27,582 bases of DNA from a virus: the IMG/VR virus record IMGVR_UViG_3300021091_000338, positions 1-27,582 of that record; one strand, 5' to 3'. Of the stretch, positions 5,794-13,572 are shown one piece after another; within the stretch, counting starts at the first letter, position 1; each line of letters begins with the position of its first letter. The notes under the pieces are model-generated. The model was not told the origin of the DNA and ran no database searches. It saw only the letters and a program-made list of their open reading frames with translations. A program made the translations under genes and the position numbers.

Positions 5794-6642
5794 TCAGCTT
5801 TCTTCGCGTATTGATAGAATGTTTGTGCGGCAGCCCTTGTTGAGCTCCTGCATCACACCTAGTGCCCAGATCTTCGGTCCGCCCTTTGAGTAGAACGCCG
5901 CCGCTCGCTGCGATGCATCCTGAATACCTTTGAAACCGAGTCGCAGGATCTTGTCGCGCCAGCGCTTATCGACAACGCTCTGGCCATCGACCAGGTTGCA
6001 TTCCAGGTACATCAACGCACTCAGGACGCGTTCGTGCAGCACATTACCTTGGCAAACTTGCACTACCAGCGGCCACACTAGCTCAAGTTCTTTGCGCGTG
6101 TTGCGCGCTGCCGCCACCAAAGCTCCGAGGCATCGCACCGTGGTGGGCGCAGCGGCATTGGACGGGATGCGCCCAGATTTCATAATAATTGAGTGCGCGA
6201 ATACAGTTGGCTCGTCCTGAGCCACCAGCTCTGCGTTCCACTGCTCAAACGTAGTGATGGGCCGGCGCTCCTTGTTTGCGTCACGAAATGCCACTGCCTC
6301 GTCACGCATTTCAGCGCTTTCAAATACCAAGCATGGCAAAAACTCAATGTCGCTGCGCTTTAGCGCAGCCATTAGGCGGTGTTGTCCGTCCACCACATAG
6401 TACCGACCGCCACGCATTGCAACCGTCAGTACCCCGCAGGCCAGCCAGTTCCATTTCTTTGCCAGCCGTAATACCCTGGAGTTCTTGGCGTTGCGTTGAT
6501 AGCTGTGGTCAATTTGCAGTGCGCTCTTTGCCAGGTACACAAGATCGCCTGGCTTACCGGTCATCAGCCACTTGTACTGTTCGACCTTTGTCATTCCAGT
6601 CCCTGCGTTGATTTCGTCGTTGATTGGTTCTTTTATGTTCAT
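5794..6642 (-). CDS. ParB/Srx-fold DGQHR protein
   Basis: This encodes 282 residues. The core YYVVDGQHRLMAALKRS (DGQHR at 85-89) is the signature of ParB/sulfiredoxin-like domains, preceded by an SYQRN segment and followed by an all-helical C-terminal half. Free-standing phage members of this group may bind or cut DNA or bind nucleotides; the exact role is unknown. No ParA partner is present, so classical partitioning is unlikely. ATG 6642 overlaps the endolysin stop as ATGA; a downstream Met in TGMTKVEQ is an alternative. The region appears less G+C-rich than its neighbours. Confidence 0.78.
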   Translation of the reverse strand: MNIKEPINDEINAGTGMTKVEQYKWLMTGKPGDLVYLAKSALQIDHSYQRNAKNSRVLRLAKKWNWLACGVLTVAMRGGRYYVVDGQHRLMAALKRSDIEFLPCLVFESAEMRDEAVAFRDANKERRPITTFEQWNAELVAQDEPTVFAHSIIMKSGRIPSNAAAPTTVRCLGALVAAARNTRKELELVWPLVVQVCQGNVLHERVLSALMYLECNLVDGQSVVDKRWRDKILRLGFKGIQDASQRAAAFYSKGGPKIWALGVMQELNKGCRTNILSIREES

Positions 6643-6980
6643 TTGATGTTTTTGCTCATTTGTTTTTTGACCTTAGACCAGTAGGCCTCGGTCGAAGTCT
6701 TGCGGTCGCCGGTAGGCCCACCGTTCCACCGCCGGGCCAGTTGCTCTGGTGTCGCGCCCTTGCCGTAGTGCTTGAGGTAGGCCTCGCACACCGCCCGGGC
6801 CTGCGCCCGGTTGGTCATGTCCTGGTGCCGGTAGGTGGAGCCGGTGATCCGGTTGACGTCGATGACGACAGCCTTGTGGATCTGCAGGGCGCCGATGGCC
6901 TTGCCGCCGTCGCCGATGGCAAGGTCGTTGCCGGAGGACTCCACGGCGATCAGGGCGGTGATAAGGTTGGTGAGGTTCAT
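6639..6980 (-). CDS. Endolysin: lysozyme/transglycosylase-like (SLT fold)
   Basis: This 113-residue protein has LITALIAVESSGND with the likely catalytic Glu (E14), then KAIGALQIHKAVV and the late RRWNGGPTGD segment, all typical of lysozyme-like lytic transglycosylases. It should cleave the glycan strands of host peptidoglycan at lysis. There is no signal peptide, so release would need a holin. The holin candidates lie about 9.7 kb upstream at 16593-16945. The ATG at 6980 has an SD-less C/A-rich leader. Its stop overlaps the ParB-like start as ATGA, an unusual coupling of lysis with DNA metabolism. Confidence 0.85.
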   Translation of the reverse strand: MNLTNLITALIAVESSGNDLAIGDGGKAIGALQIHKAVVIDVNRITGSTYRHQDMTNRAQARAVCEAYLKHYGKGATPEQLARRWNGGPTGDRKTSTEAYWSKVKKQMSKNIK

Positions 6981-7033
6981 GGTTTGGAAGAAGTTGTGCG
7001 CGTTGGCCAGTCGCGCCCCTGGGTGGGGGTGCC

Positions 7034-7231
7034 TTAGGCTGCTAACTTGAGGACTTGCATGAAGGTCAGCAGCCGACCGTCACTCACCAAGAAGGCCGTC
7101 TCGCCATTGGCGAAGCTGCCGTCAGCACCCGGGATCCAGGTGCTGCTGACCAAGAAAATCTGCTTCTTGGCCAGACGGCGAAGGGTGGCGTTGGAGAACT
7201 TAGAACCCGCGATGGGGTGGTGGGAGGTCAT
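7034..7231 (-). CDS. Small hypothetical protein, 65 aa
   Basis: The product begins MTSHHPIAGSKFSNATLRRL and contains a hydrophobic KKQIFLVSSTWI strand and a FLVSDGRLLTFMQVL segment that look like beta structure. It has no signal peptide and no recognised family. It is the first gene after the repeat-bearing spacer and precedes the endolysin by 53 bp, so it may be the first product of the late-lysis and replication unit. Coding is supported by its position and the CAA-type leader rather than by homology. Confidence 0.55.
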   Translation of the reverse strand: MTSHHPIAGSKFSNATLRRLAKKQIFLVSSTWIPGADGSFANGETAFLVSDGRLLTFMQVLKLAA

Positions 7232-7235
7232 ACAG

Positions 7236-7262
7236 GTTGCTTTGTTTGCTTCGTTTGCTTCG
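7236..7262. repeat. Three tandem 9-mers in the leader of the 65-aa gene
   Basis: Plus-strand TTTGCTTCG occurs at 7245-7253 and 7254-7262, with a degenerate copy GTTGCTTTG at 7236-7244. On the coding strand this gives CGAAGCAAACGAAGCAAAC followed by AAAGCAAC before the ATG. It forms an unstructured CAA-like leader similar to that of the SSB-like gene. Confidence 0.75.
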
Positions 7263-7300
7263 TTCGACGAGGAGACAATCGCACGCCTCTGCCGCGGCGT

Positions 7301-7330
7301 CTACACTTTTCTGCACTTTTCTACATTTTT
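7301..7330. repeat. Three tandem 10-mers, candidate operator
   Basis: The plus strand reads CTACACTTTT, CTGCACTTTT, CTACATTTTT back to back. The 10-bp period places each copy on the same DNA face. Such arrays are typical operators for small dimeric repressors, including ribbon-helix-helix proteins. The 43-aa protein at 5658-5789 and the two HTH proteins are candidate binders. Confidence 0.75.
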
Positions 7331-7371
7331 TGCGGAAAACCCAATGTTTATGCGGGTCAAACGAGGGTCGA

Positions 7372-10122
7372 TTATTCGTTGGGAAGGCGCAGGTCGACGT
7401 ACCGGAGGAAGAGGTAGACGTAGTTTCCGGTCGTCACATCGAGGTAGCTAGCGGCCTGCACGCGCTCGCCGGGGCCGTAGTTGCGGACGGCATCGTACCG
7501 GGTCGGATCGACTGGTGGATTCTCGGTTGGTCGTCCATTCTGGGTGTCCCAGTTGTAGGATGAAAAGCCCATGCGTAGACAATAGGTCGATAGCTCGACG
7601 GCCGGGATGAACCAGTAGTCGTTGCCTCCAGGGTCGGTCTGCCTGTAGGCGATGACGCCGTTGGCGATCCAGATGTCGGCCTGCGCCTCGGAGACGTAGT
7701 AGACGCGCATGTCGAGGCCGGCCTCGTAGCCGGTCGTCCCGAGAGTCAGCATGCCGGCGGTCAGCACGTCCAGCACCGCGGCGCCCCCAGACGCGTCCCG
7801 CACCGGGCAGACGTTCTGCCCGTGGCAAAGCGGGATGGCCCGCGTCCACGACCGCACCGACCATTCCAGCAGGTTCCAGAGCCAGGTCGACTTGGGGATC
7901 TTGTGGAAGAACGGCCCGCCTCCGGTGGTGTCGCCGGAATTGGCGCCCGGGTAGTACGGCACGTCGAACCCGGACTCGGACCCATAAGTCCATCGCAGGT
8001 CGGTCAGGCCTTCCTGATAGTTGGCCGGCGACGTCACGGGCAACGGCAGGGTCGCCGCATAGTTGGCGCCAAGCTCGTCCCGGAAGATGTCGTCGGTCGG
8101 TCGTGTCCCGACGTTGTTGATGTCGGCTAGGTCGAGCTGCCGGGTGCGATTCGGGCTGCCCGGGATTCTCACCGAGGCGTCGATGCCGTTGGCACCGCCC
8201 CACTTGTTCTGCCAGAAGTCGGCGCCCCAGCCTCGAGGATCCGATGATCCGACCGCGAAACCATAGGCACGGGCCCGCTCGGTGTCCCAGACCGATGATG
8301 AGAAGCCCCACGGGCCGCCGGGAGGGATGAAGGCGGTGTTGACGGCCTGAGCACTCCAGAAGCCTGAGCTTACAGCCAGCGACATCGAAGGAAACAAGCC
8401 GGACCATTGGGGCGCGGTCGTTGATCGCTGACGGTGCAGGTAGTAGATGCGCGTCCTTGCCGTGTAGCGGCTGGTTGCCCATGGCCCGGCGCCCCAGCCG
8501 ATTGGACGGTCGGCAATGTACAGAGACTCGTTGTCTGCATTGGCCTCGAAGTTGATGAGTAGATCGCCGTCGATGCCGGTCGAGCTGGTTGCCCTGACGA
8601 CAAGCCCCATCGGGGTCGTGGTGACGACCGAGACCTTCTCCTCGACGATGTCGTGCACGTCGTCGTAGTTGTTGATGAATCCCTCCTCGACGGCCACCTT
8701 GCGCCGGAGGTCGATCATCTGGTCGAAGATGGTCACTTCGTTGCCGGCGGTCCATGACTTCGACTCGTAGAAGTTGACCGACGACGACCGGACGAAGGTT
8801 TGCGGGTAGATCGTCGAGATGACCACCGCGGTGGAACCGATTTCCCAATATGGCACGCCCTCCCGGGTGAAGATGTTGGCGTCGATGGGATAGATGCGGA
8901 TGACGCCCCGATTCGAGGTCAGGGTCAGATCGGTGGGATTGACCGTCACCGTCATCCCGAGCGACCTGAGACCCTGCTCGAGGGTCGACGTGCCGTTGAA
9001 TCGGACGACCCGGTCGTCGAAGATGTCGCCCGCGGCGTTTTCGTAGGTCACGCGGGCGCGGCCCCAAGTGAAGACGCAATCGCCCACCGCAGTCGCAAAG
9101 GCACCGGGGTCGGCGTAGCTGCGCTGGTAGATCTGGCGGATGTCGTAGGACGCGAACGGGTCGTGAATCGCACCCATGACACGGCGCCATTCCATCAACA
9201 CAAACGGGTTCGCGACGTTGTTGGCTTGGGCAGATCGTTCAATGGCGAGAAACGGTGACTGGGCCGAATTAGCTGACCAGTCGGGCGGGCCTCCCGCATA
9301 GAAAGGCACATCCCCGGTGAAGGTTGGGAAGAAGTAGGTGCAGACGCCACCGCCCGGCCAGGTGTTCGCCCAGGTGCCATCCGGCTTGCGGCGGAACGAC
9401 CGGCACCCGCCCTTGGGTACGAAGTGCCGCTCGGAGCTGCCGTCGGGCAGTTGCAGGTTGACCCGCAGGACGTTGGCCCCGCAGTTGTGGACGCGCCAAC
9501 AGTCGAAGCGCTGGTAGGTGTTGAGGATGGAAAAGCTGGACAGCCCCTCGATGGCGATCTCGGCGACGGCCAGCCGGTGCTTGTGGATCCGGCCGGGCGG
9601 CAGGGTCGGGTCGATTGGCCCGAGGCTGCCGCGGATGTAGCTGCTCAGGCCGGCGTTGGTCGGGTCGTAGCCGAGGTGGACGTCGTACTGGATGCCGGCG
9701 ATCTCCCGGCGCCACAAACGCCATGAGTAGTGAATCGCAGCCACGTCGCAGGTGAACGGGTCGCCCGCGGCAACAAAGCGGTCGACGTAGACCTGCCCGC
9801 CGACCACGTCGAGGTGCTTGTTCTCCAGCTTCGACAGCTCGATCCCGGCAGCGACCTCAGAATGCTCGTCCCTGTAGTCGGTGCCGATGCCTGGAATGCC
9901 GTTTCCCGTGTCTACAAGGCGGCGTGCTGCGTCCGGGTCGTTGCGGAAGACATACCAGACCCCGAACGGATATTGGCCCACCCACGGGCCATCCTTGGAA
10001 CCAGCAAACAGCGGCGACTTGTCATCCAGCACCCGAGCGCACTTCTGGTCGAAGCGGCTGTACAGGTTGTTGAGGTTTGCCGCCGTCCACATCTTCTCCA
10101 GGCGGTCGACGGCGAATGGCAT
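7372..10122 (-). CDS. Large virion/tail-tip protein of unknown family, 916 aa
   Basis: The product begins MPFAVDRLEKMWTAANLNNL and ends YLFLRYVDLRLPNE. It is the largest protein of the window and closes the tail module, downstream of the tape measure and three small tail genes, where central tail-tip or receptor-binding proteins are usually coded. The sequence is rich in Trp, Tyr, Gly, Asp and Thr with many predicted beta strands, has scattered Cys (for example WRVHNCGAN, PKGGCRSF, GVCTYFF) and lacks a signal peptide, membrane helix or collagen-like repeat. I recognise no enzymatic motif. A role in adsorption or tail-tip structure is inferred from position. The ATG at 10122 follows the preceding stop by 10 bases. 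Confidence 0.75.
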   Translation of the reverse strand: MPFAVDRLEKMWTAANLNNLYSRFDQKCARVLDDKSPLFAGSKDGPWVGQYPFGVWYVFRNDPDAARRLVDTGNGIPGIGTDYRDEHSEVAAGIELSKLENKHLDVVGGQVYVDRFVAAGDPFTCDVAAIHYSWRLWRREIAGIQYDVHLGYDPTNAGLSSYIRGSLGPIDPTLPPGRIHKHRLAVAEIAIEGLSSFSILNTYQRFDCWRVHNCGANVLRVNLQLPDGSSERHFVPKGGCRSFRRKPDGTWANTWPGGGVCTYFFPTFTGDVPFYAGGPPDWSANSAQSPFLAIERSAQANNVANPFVLMEWRRVMGAIHDPFASYDIRQIYQRSYADPGAFATAVGDCVFTWGRARVTYENAAGDIFDDRVVRFNGTSTLEQGLRSLGMTVTVNPTDLTLTSNRGVIRIYPIDANIFTREGVPYWEIGSTAVVISTIYPQTFVRSSSVNFYESKSWTAGNEVTIFDQMIDLRRKVAVEEGFINNYDDVHDIVEEKVSVVTTTPMGLVVRATSSTGIDGDLLINFEANADNESLYIADRPIGWGAGPWATSRYTARTRIYYLHRQRSTTAPQWSGLFPSMSLAVSSGFWSAQAVNTAFIPPGGPWGFSSSVWDTERARAYGFAVGSSDPRGWGADFWQNKWGGANGIDASVRIPGSPNRTRQLDLADINNVGTRPTDDIFRDELGANYAATLPLPVTSPANYQEGLTDLRWTYGSESGFDVPYYPGANSGDTTGGGPFFHKIPKSTWLWNLLEWSVRSWTRAIPLCHGQNVCPVRDASGGAAVLDVLTAGMLTLGTTGYEAGLDMRVYYVSEAQADIWIANGVIAYRQTDPGGNDYWFIPAVELSTYCLRMGFSSYNWDTQNGRPTENPPVDPTRYDAVRNYGPGERVQAASYLDVTTGNYVYLFLRYVDLRLPNE

Positions 10123-10132
10123 GGCGTGTGGA

Positions 10133-10342
10133 TCAGTAGAACCAAGACTCCTCGGCCGTCTGGGTGATGGTCAGGCCGGGCTGGACCTTGAGCGTCGTGC
10201 CGTTGGCGTTCTGCTCGACCCGCTGACCCGGGCCGGCAATGAGCTGCACCCGGCGCACGGCCTCGATCAGTTGGTTGATCGCACGGGCATGGTCCGACTT
10301 GAGACCACGCTCGGACAGTTTGGCTGGGAGTTGGATCGCCAT
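10133..10342 (-). CDS. Small tail-region hypothetical protein, 69 aa
   Basis: The product begins MAIQLPAKLSERGLKSDHAR, with a helical first half (INQLIEAVRRVQ) and a short strand-rich second half (TTLKVQPGLTITQT). It lies between the duplicated pair and the 916-residue gene with gaps of only 4 and 10 bases, so it is probably co-translated with them. It may be a small tail adaptor or trimerisation piece; no family is recognised. Confidence 0.65.
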   Translation of the reverse strand: MAIQLPAKLSERGLKSDHARAINQLIEAVRRVQLIAGPGQRVEQNANGTTLKVQPGLTITQTAEESWFY

Positions 10343-10346
10343 GGTG

Positions 10347-10703
10347 TCAGATTTCGCAGAACTGGGCGAAGATCTTGACCGGGCTGTTCGAGGCTTTGAC
10401 GTACATCGTGGCGTCTACCCAAGGGATCAGGATGAACTGACCGGCCGGAATCTGGAACGAGTACGGGCTCGACGGCCCGATGGAGACCGCGTTGACGAGG
10501 TCGAGGTTGACCACCAGCAGCCGGTAGGGCGTGCCGAGGTCGGCCGTCAGGTCCAGCGCCTCGTCGGTGGTGCCGACCACCTGGGTCTGCTGGCCCATGT
10601 CTGTCCCGGTCATGTTGGCGATGGCCGAGTAGCTCTGCGAATTGATGACGGCCCCGCCTTTGCTGGCGTAGAGCCGGGCCGACATCTCGACTTCGTTTGC
10701 CAT
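10347..10703 (-). CDS. Tail-region beta-rich protein, second copy of a tandem pair, 118 aa
   Basis: The product begins MANEVEMSARLYASKGGAVI. It is collinear with the protein at 10716-11075: both share M.ARLYASK.GA at the N-terminus, then GTD.G.QTQV.G, PY.LL..NLD, IPAG and a closing FCE. The hydrophobic/polar alternation suggests a beta sandwich. Small tandem duplicated genes after the tape measure probably encode tail decoration or tip subunits. The leader is C/A-rich (CCCATTACCACC) without a Shine-Dalgarno. The exact function is unknown. Confidence 0.7.
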   Translation of the reverse strand: MANEVEMSARLYASKGGAVINSQSYSAIANMTGTDMGQQTQVVGTTDEALDLTADLGTPYRLLVVNLDLVNAVSIGPSSPYSFQIPAGQFILIPWVDATMYVKASNSPVKIFAQFCEI

Positions 10704-10715
10704 GGTGGTAATGGG

Positions 10716-11075
10716 TTAGACTTCGCAGAACGTGGCTTGGATCGTGACTGACGACGTGTTCGCCAGGAGATAGAGCGTGGCGCTGACATAAGGCAGCAGC
10801 AGCGTCTCTCCTGCCGGGATCCGCATGGTGTAGGTGCCGCTTACGAAGCCCAGCTCGACGTAGTTGGTGACGTCAAGATTGGAGATGAGCAGCTTGTACG
10901 GGCTGCTCACGTCGACCGGCACGTCGAGCGATTCGACCGTCAGGCCGATGACCTGCGTCTGGGATCCCAGGTCGGTGCCGACCATGGTGGCGGTTTTGGT
11001 GTAGGTGACGCTCGGGAGGTAGGCGCCATTCTTGGACGCATAAAGCCGGGCCGTCATTTGGATCTCGTCTGCCAT
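10716..11075 (-). CDS. Tail-region beta-rich protein, first copy of a tandem pair, 119 aa
   Basis: The product begins MADEIQMTARLYASKNGAYL and is clearly related along its whole length to the next gene (10347-10703), which points to an ancient tandem duplication. It is probably a beta-sandwich virion subunit. The leader is SD-less and C/A-rich, with CCAAC directly before the ATG. It lies between the 275-residue tail protein and its paralogue, so it may form heteromeric rings with the paralogue; that is inference. Confidence 0.7.
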   Translation of the reverse strand: MADEIQMTARLYASKNGAYLPSVTYTKTATMVGTDLGSQTQVIGLTVESLDVPVDVSSPYKLLISNLDVTNYVELGFVSGTYTMRIPAGETLLLPYVSATLYLLANTSSVTIQATFCEV

Positions 11076-11093
11076 GTTGGATGCGGGTTGGGG

Positions 11094-11921
11094 TTATATG
11101 AACGGGTAAATGTCGGTGTCGTAGGGAGCAAATGTCCATGATATGTTTTGCTCCACTTGGTTTGTCTTCTGGATAAGACTGGAACTAAAGTTGGTTTGCC
11201 TCCAGCCCCAAGCTGTCCCTGACGGCGCCTGCACCTGGCCGGTCACAGGATCAACTGGCACGGCAGGCAGCATCTGCTGGATGCTGAAAGGGAGCGACCA
11301 GTAAACAACGAATGATGCCGGCAAATAAACCGGCGGGATGCCCTGTGGTATCTGAGGCAATCCAAGGTTGCCAGGAAAGCTAGCAATGCGGGTCAGGCTG
11401 ATTCGGGCGACAGGAAACGATTCTTCGCCGCGGGATAACTTCTGCCAGATTCGTCTGGCCACAGGCAGATTTCCTAGCGGCGACACATCGGTGAGCTTCT
11501 GGCCGTTCCTGACAGTCTCCTCGATGGTCTTCTTGTAAAAGGCGGGATCTCCAGTTGCCTCTGCCTCCTTTGCAACTGCCGGAAGCGCAAACACAGACAC
11601 GTCGACGTAATCGGTGCGGAACTCATAGCGGATTTCTGGAGCGACCTCGTTGGACAACGGTGCCGATTGATCTGAGATCGGCGTCCCGGGATCGAAGTAG
11701 GTTCCGCCGATGGTGACCGTGGCCTCTGAAAAGGGACCATCCTCTCGGATCTGGTATTTCGCACCCAGGGCGACCCATTGGGCTGAGGCTATCCGCAGGG
11801 CGTCCTTGGAGCCCTTGAAGACGAGCGTGATCACCCGGCCGGTGCCGGTGTTTTCAAAGCCACGACTTACCTCGATGTATTCGAGGGCCGTCGGATTCGG
11901 GATGCCTTGGATCGTCGCCAT
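11094..11921 (-). CDS. Distal tail protein candidate, 275 aa
   Basis: The product begins MATIQGIPNPTALEYIEVSR and ends APYDTDIYPFI. It follows the tape-measure gene directly, where distal tail or baseplate-hub proteins are normally coded. It is beta-rich at the N-terminus (GRVITLVFKGSKDALRIA) with no signal peptide or recognised catalytic motif. I take ATG 11921 rather than the upstream ATG at 11933, because GAGGAA lies six bases before it; this Shine-Dalgarno is one of very few in the structural genes. Middle sections seem less G+C-rich than the surroundings. Confidence 0.7.
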   Translation of the reverse strand: MATIQGIPNPTALEYIEVSRGFENTGTGRVITLVFKGSKDALRIASAQWVALGAKYQIREDGPFSEATVTIGGTYFDPGTPISDQSAPLSNEVAPEIRYEFRTDYVDVSVFALPAVAKEAEATGDPAFYKKTIEETVRNGQKLTDVSPLGNLPVARRIWQKLSRGEESFPVARISLTRIASFPGNLGLPQIPQGIPPVYLPASFVVYWSLPFSIQQMLPAVPVDPVTGQVQAPSGTAWGWRQTNFSSSLIQKTNQVEQNISWTFAPYDTDIYPFI

Positions 11922-11922
11922 G

Positions 11923-13011
11923 TTATTCCTCAACAGCCTCGGCGGTGCGCTGGGTGTTGCGGCTGATGTCCCGGATGTCCTGCGCTTGGGTCTTCACCGC
12001 GCCAAAGTAGCGGTCCATGTTGTTCTGGAAAGCGGTGAAGCCGCCGGTCCTAGCAAGCTGGTCTCCAGTGGCGGCAGAGACTGCCACGGTCTTGAACTTC
12101 TCGCCTTCATAGCCTTCAGGAGTCATCTCAATCTTCCTTCTTACCTCTGCTCGTTTTTCCCTAGCCTCACGTTTGGCTTGCATTTCGGCATCCATCTCGT
12201 CCAGGGCTGCACGTCTGCTCTGTGCAAACTGCTGAAAGAAGTTCTCGATTTGGAAACCGGCTCGGCCTTCCGCAAACATAGCACCAAAGAATCCTTGAAT
12301 ACCTGCTCCAAGCGCGTCGAGTTGCCGGAAAACTGGCTCAATAATATTTGCCATGAATGAGCCAGTTCCAGCTTCTATAGTCTTCCGCATGATGTCCATG
12401 CGGTCATTTGCCTCGTCCAATGTGTCGATCACATCGGTCGACATGACCATGCCCAATCTCTGAGCCTGATTTGCTGCATCCGAAAGTCCTGACGCCATTG
12501 CGGGAATGAGTGATCCGGCGCCGCGCCCAGCCAGTTCTCGGAACGGTGCCAGCAGGTTCTGCGGGTTCGCGTCTCCCTCAAAGGCCTTGCCGATCTTGAG
12601 GAAGATGTCCTCGATCTTGGCGGATTTGATCTCCTGAGCCGTGACCCCGAATCGGGCAAAAGCATCCAGCAGGCCTTGATCTCCACCCAGCGCCTTGCCG
12701 CGGGCGATGGTGATCTTCTGGAGCGCGGCAGAGACGTCATCCAAGCTGGAGCCACCCATGTCGGCAGCGAACTTCATCTCCTGGAGGAACTGCGCCGAAA
12801 CTCCAAGCTCCGTTGAAAGGTCGTTCAGCTTGCCGGCCGTGTTGACAGCCTCCATCCCGAACTGCGCCAGCTTGTCGACAGCAAAGATCCCGGCCAGCGT
12901 CCCGGAGATTTCCCGGCCGATGCCCTTGGCCAGCGACTGCGACCGCTTCAGCCCGGTCTCGAAGGACGTACCGTCGAGGCCCAGCTTTGCCAGAAGTGAG
13001 AAGATGGCCAT
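11923..13011 (-). CDS. Tape measure protein (short)
   Basis: This 362-residue protein starts MAIFSLLAKLGLDGTSFETG, the pattern typical of tape measure proteins (short strand, then long helices), and continues with SLAKGIGREISGTLAGIFAV and a charged coiled region about 260-300 (DEMDAEMQAKREAREKRAEV). It would set tail length and be ejected with the DNA. At roughly 0.15 nm per residue, the established rule for siphoviruses, it predicts a tail of about 50-55 nm. It lies between the chaperone-like gene and the distal tail gene. Most tape measures are much longer. Confidence 0.85.
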   Translation of the reverse strand: MAIFSLLAKLGLDGTSFETGLKRSQSLAKGIGREISGTLAGIFAVDKLAQFGMEAVNTAGKLNDLSTELGVSAQFLQEMKFAADMGGSSLDDVSAALQKITIARGKALGGDQGLLDAFARFGVTAQEIKSAKIEDIFLKIGKAFEGDANPQNLLAPFRELAGRGAGSLIPAMASGLSDAANQAQRLGMVMSTDVIDTLDEANDRMDIMRKTIEAGTGSFMANIIEPVFRQLDALGAGIQGFFGAMFAEGRAGFQIENFFQQFAQSRRAALDEMDAEMQAKREAREKRAEVRRKIEMTPEGYEGEKFKTVAVSAATGDQLARTGGFTAFQNNMDRYFGAVKTQAQDIRDISRNTQRTAEAVEE

Positions 13012-13014
13012 GGA

Positions 13015-13572
13015 TCAGTTCTTGTGGTTCTGCTGCACCCACCGCCACAGGGCCTCCTCCTTCGGGCTCCACAGCTCGACGTCACCGTGGGTCTCGGCGC
13101 GAGCCAGGACAAGCCTCTCCGCATCACCAATGGGCATGGCCAGGACGGTGGTCTCGGACAAGCCGATCTCCAGGCAGCAGGCCAGCATCCGTTCCGGCCA
13201 CGGCATGGCCAGTTCGCGGGACTTGCCCGGCTTCGACAGGATCTCCGGGGCGGTCGACTGCCCGGCCATCCATTCGGACCACTTGCCGAACTCAACGTCG
13301 AACGACAGGCCGCGGGTCCGGCGTGCCCAGAGCCACAGGACAGCCTTCCGCAGCGGCGACCGCATGGCCTTGATGGACTCGACCACCGACTGGGAGCAGA
13401 CCATGACGGCCTCCATGAGGTCGGCACGGCTGACCTCGCCGCCGATGACCAGCGGCGAACCGATGCGGTGGAGCAGGAGCGAATGCCCCACCGAATACGG
13501 CACGACCCGCAGGCCCATGATGATCGGACACGGGCCAGCGGTGATCGTCAGGATGTCGGCCAGGCCGGTCAC
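13015..13572 (-). CDS. Tail assembly chaperone candidate, 185 aa
   Basis: The product begins MTGLADILTITAGPCPIIMG and ends WRWVQQNHKN. It lies between the tail tube and tape-measure genes, where tail assembly chaperones (lambda G/GT type) are coded, and is mostly helical in its middle part. I see no slippery site that clearly gives a frameshifted extension. The start is GTG 13572, overlapping the tube gene stop as GTGA. The functional call rests on synteny, not motif. Confidence 0.6.
   Translation of the reverse strand: MTGLADILTITAGPCPIIMGLRVVPYSVGHSLLLHRIGSPLVIGGEVSRADLMEAVMVCSQSVVESIKAMRSPLRKAVLWLWARRTRGLSFDVEFGKWSEWMAGQSTAPEILSKPGKSRELAMPWPERMLACCLEIGLSETTVLAMPIGDAERLVLARAETHGDVELWSPKEEALWRWVQQNHKN

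Larger units (their letters stand above)
7232..7371 (-). promoter_or_regulatory. 140-bp repeat-bearing spacer before the lysis/replication unit
   Basis: This is the longest gene-free stretch. It contains three tandem 10-mers, a 9-mer tandem repeat next to the start codon, an ACGCC/GGCGT inverted pair (about 7283-7300) and a TTGACC on the coding strand at about 7353-7358. I do not see a clean sigma-70 -10 box at proper spacing, so the promoter call rests on position and AT-rich repeats. It is the most likely control region for the genes that follow (endolysin to helicase). Confidence 0.5.

Noticed and set aside
7283-7335. Possible plus-strand terminator (ACGCC/GGCGT hairpin followed by T-rich 10-mers)
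   Set aside because: There are no plus-strand genes to terminate and the stem is only five pairs; the repeats fit an operator better.
7448-9190. Long minus-strand frame (about 580 codons) inside the 916-residue gene
   Set aside because: It is a shifted reading of a G+C-rich gene, with Arg/Gly/His-rich, low-quality protein and no motif.
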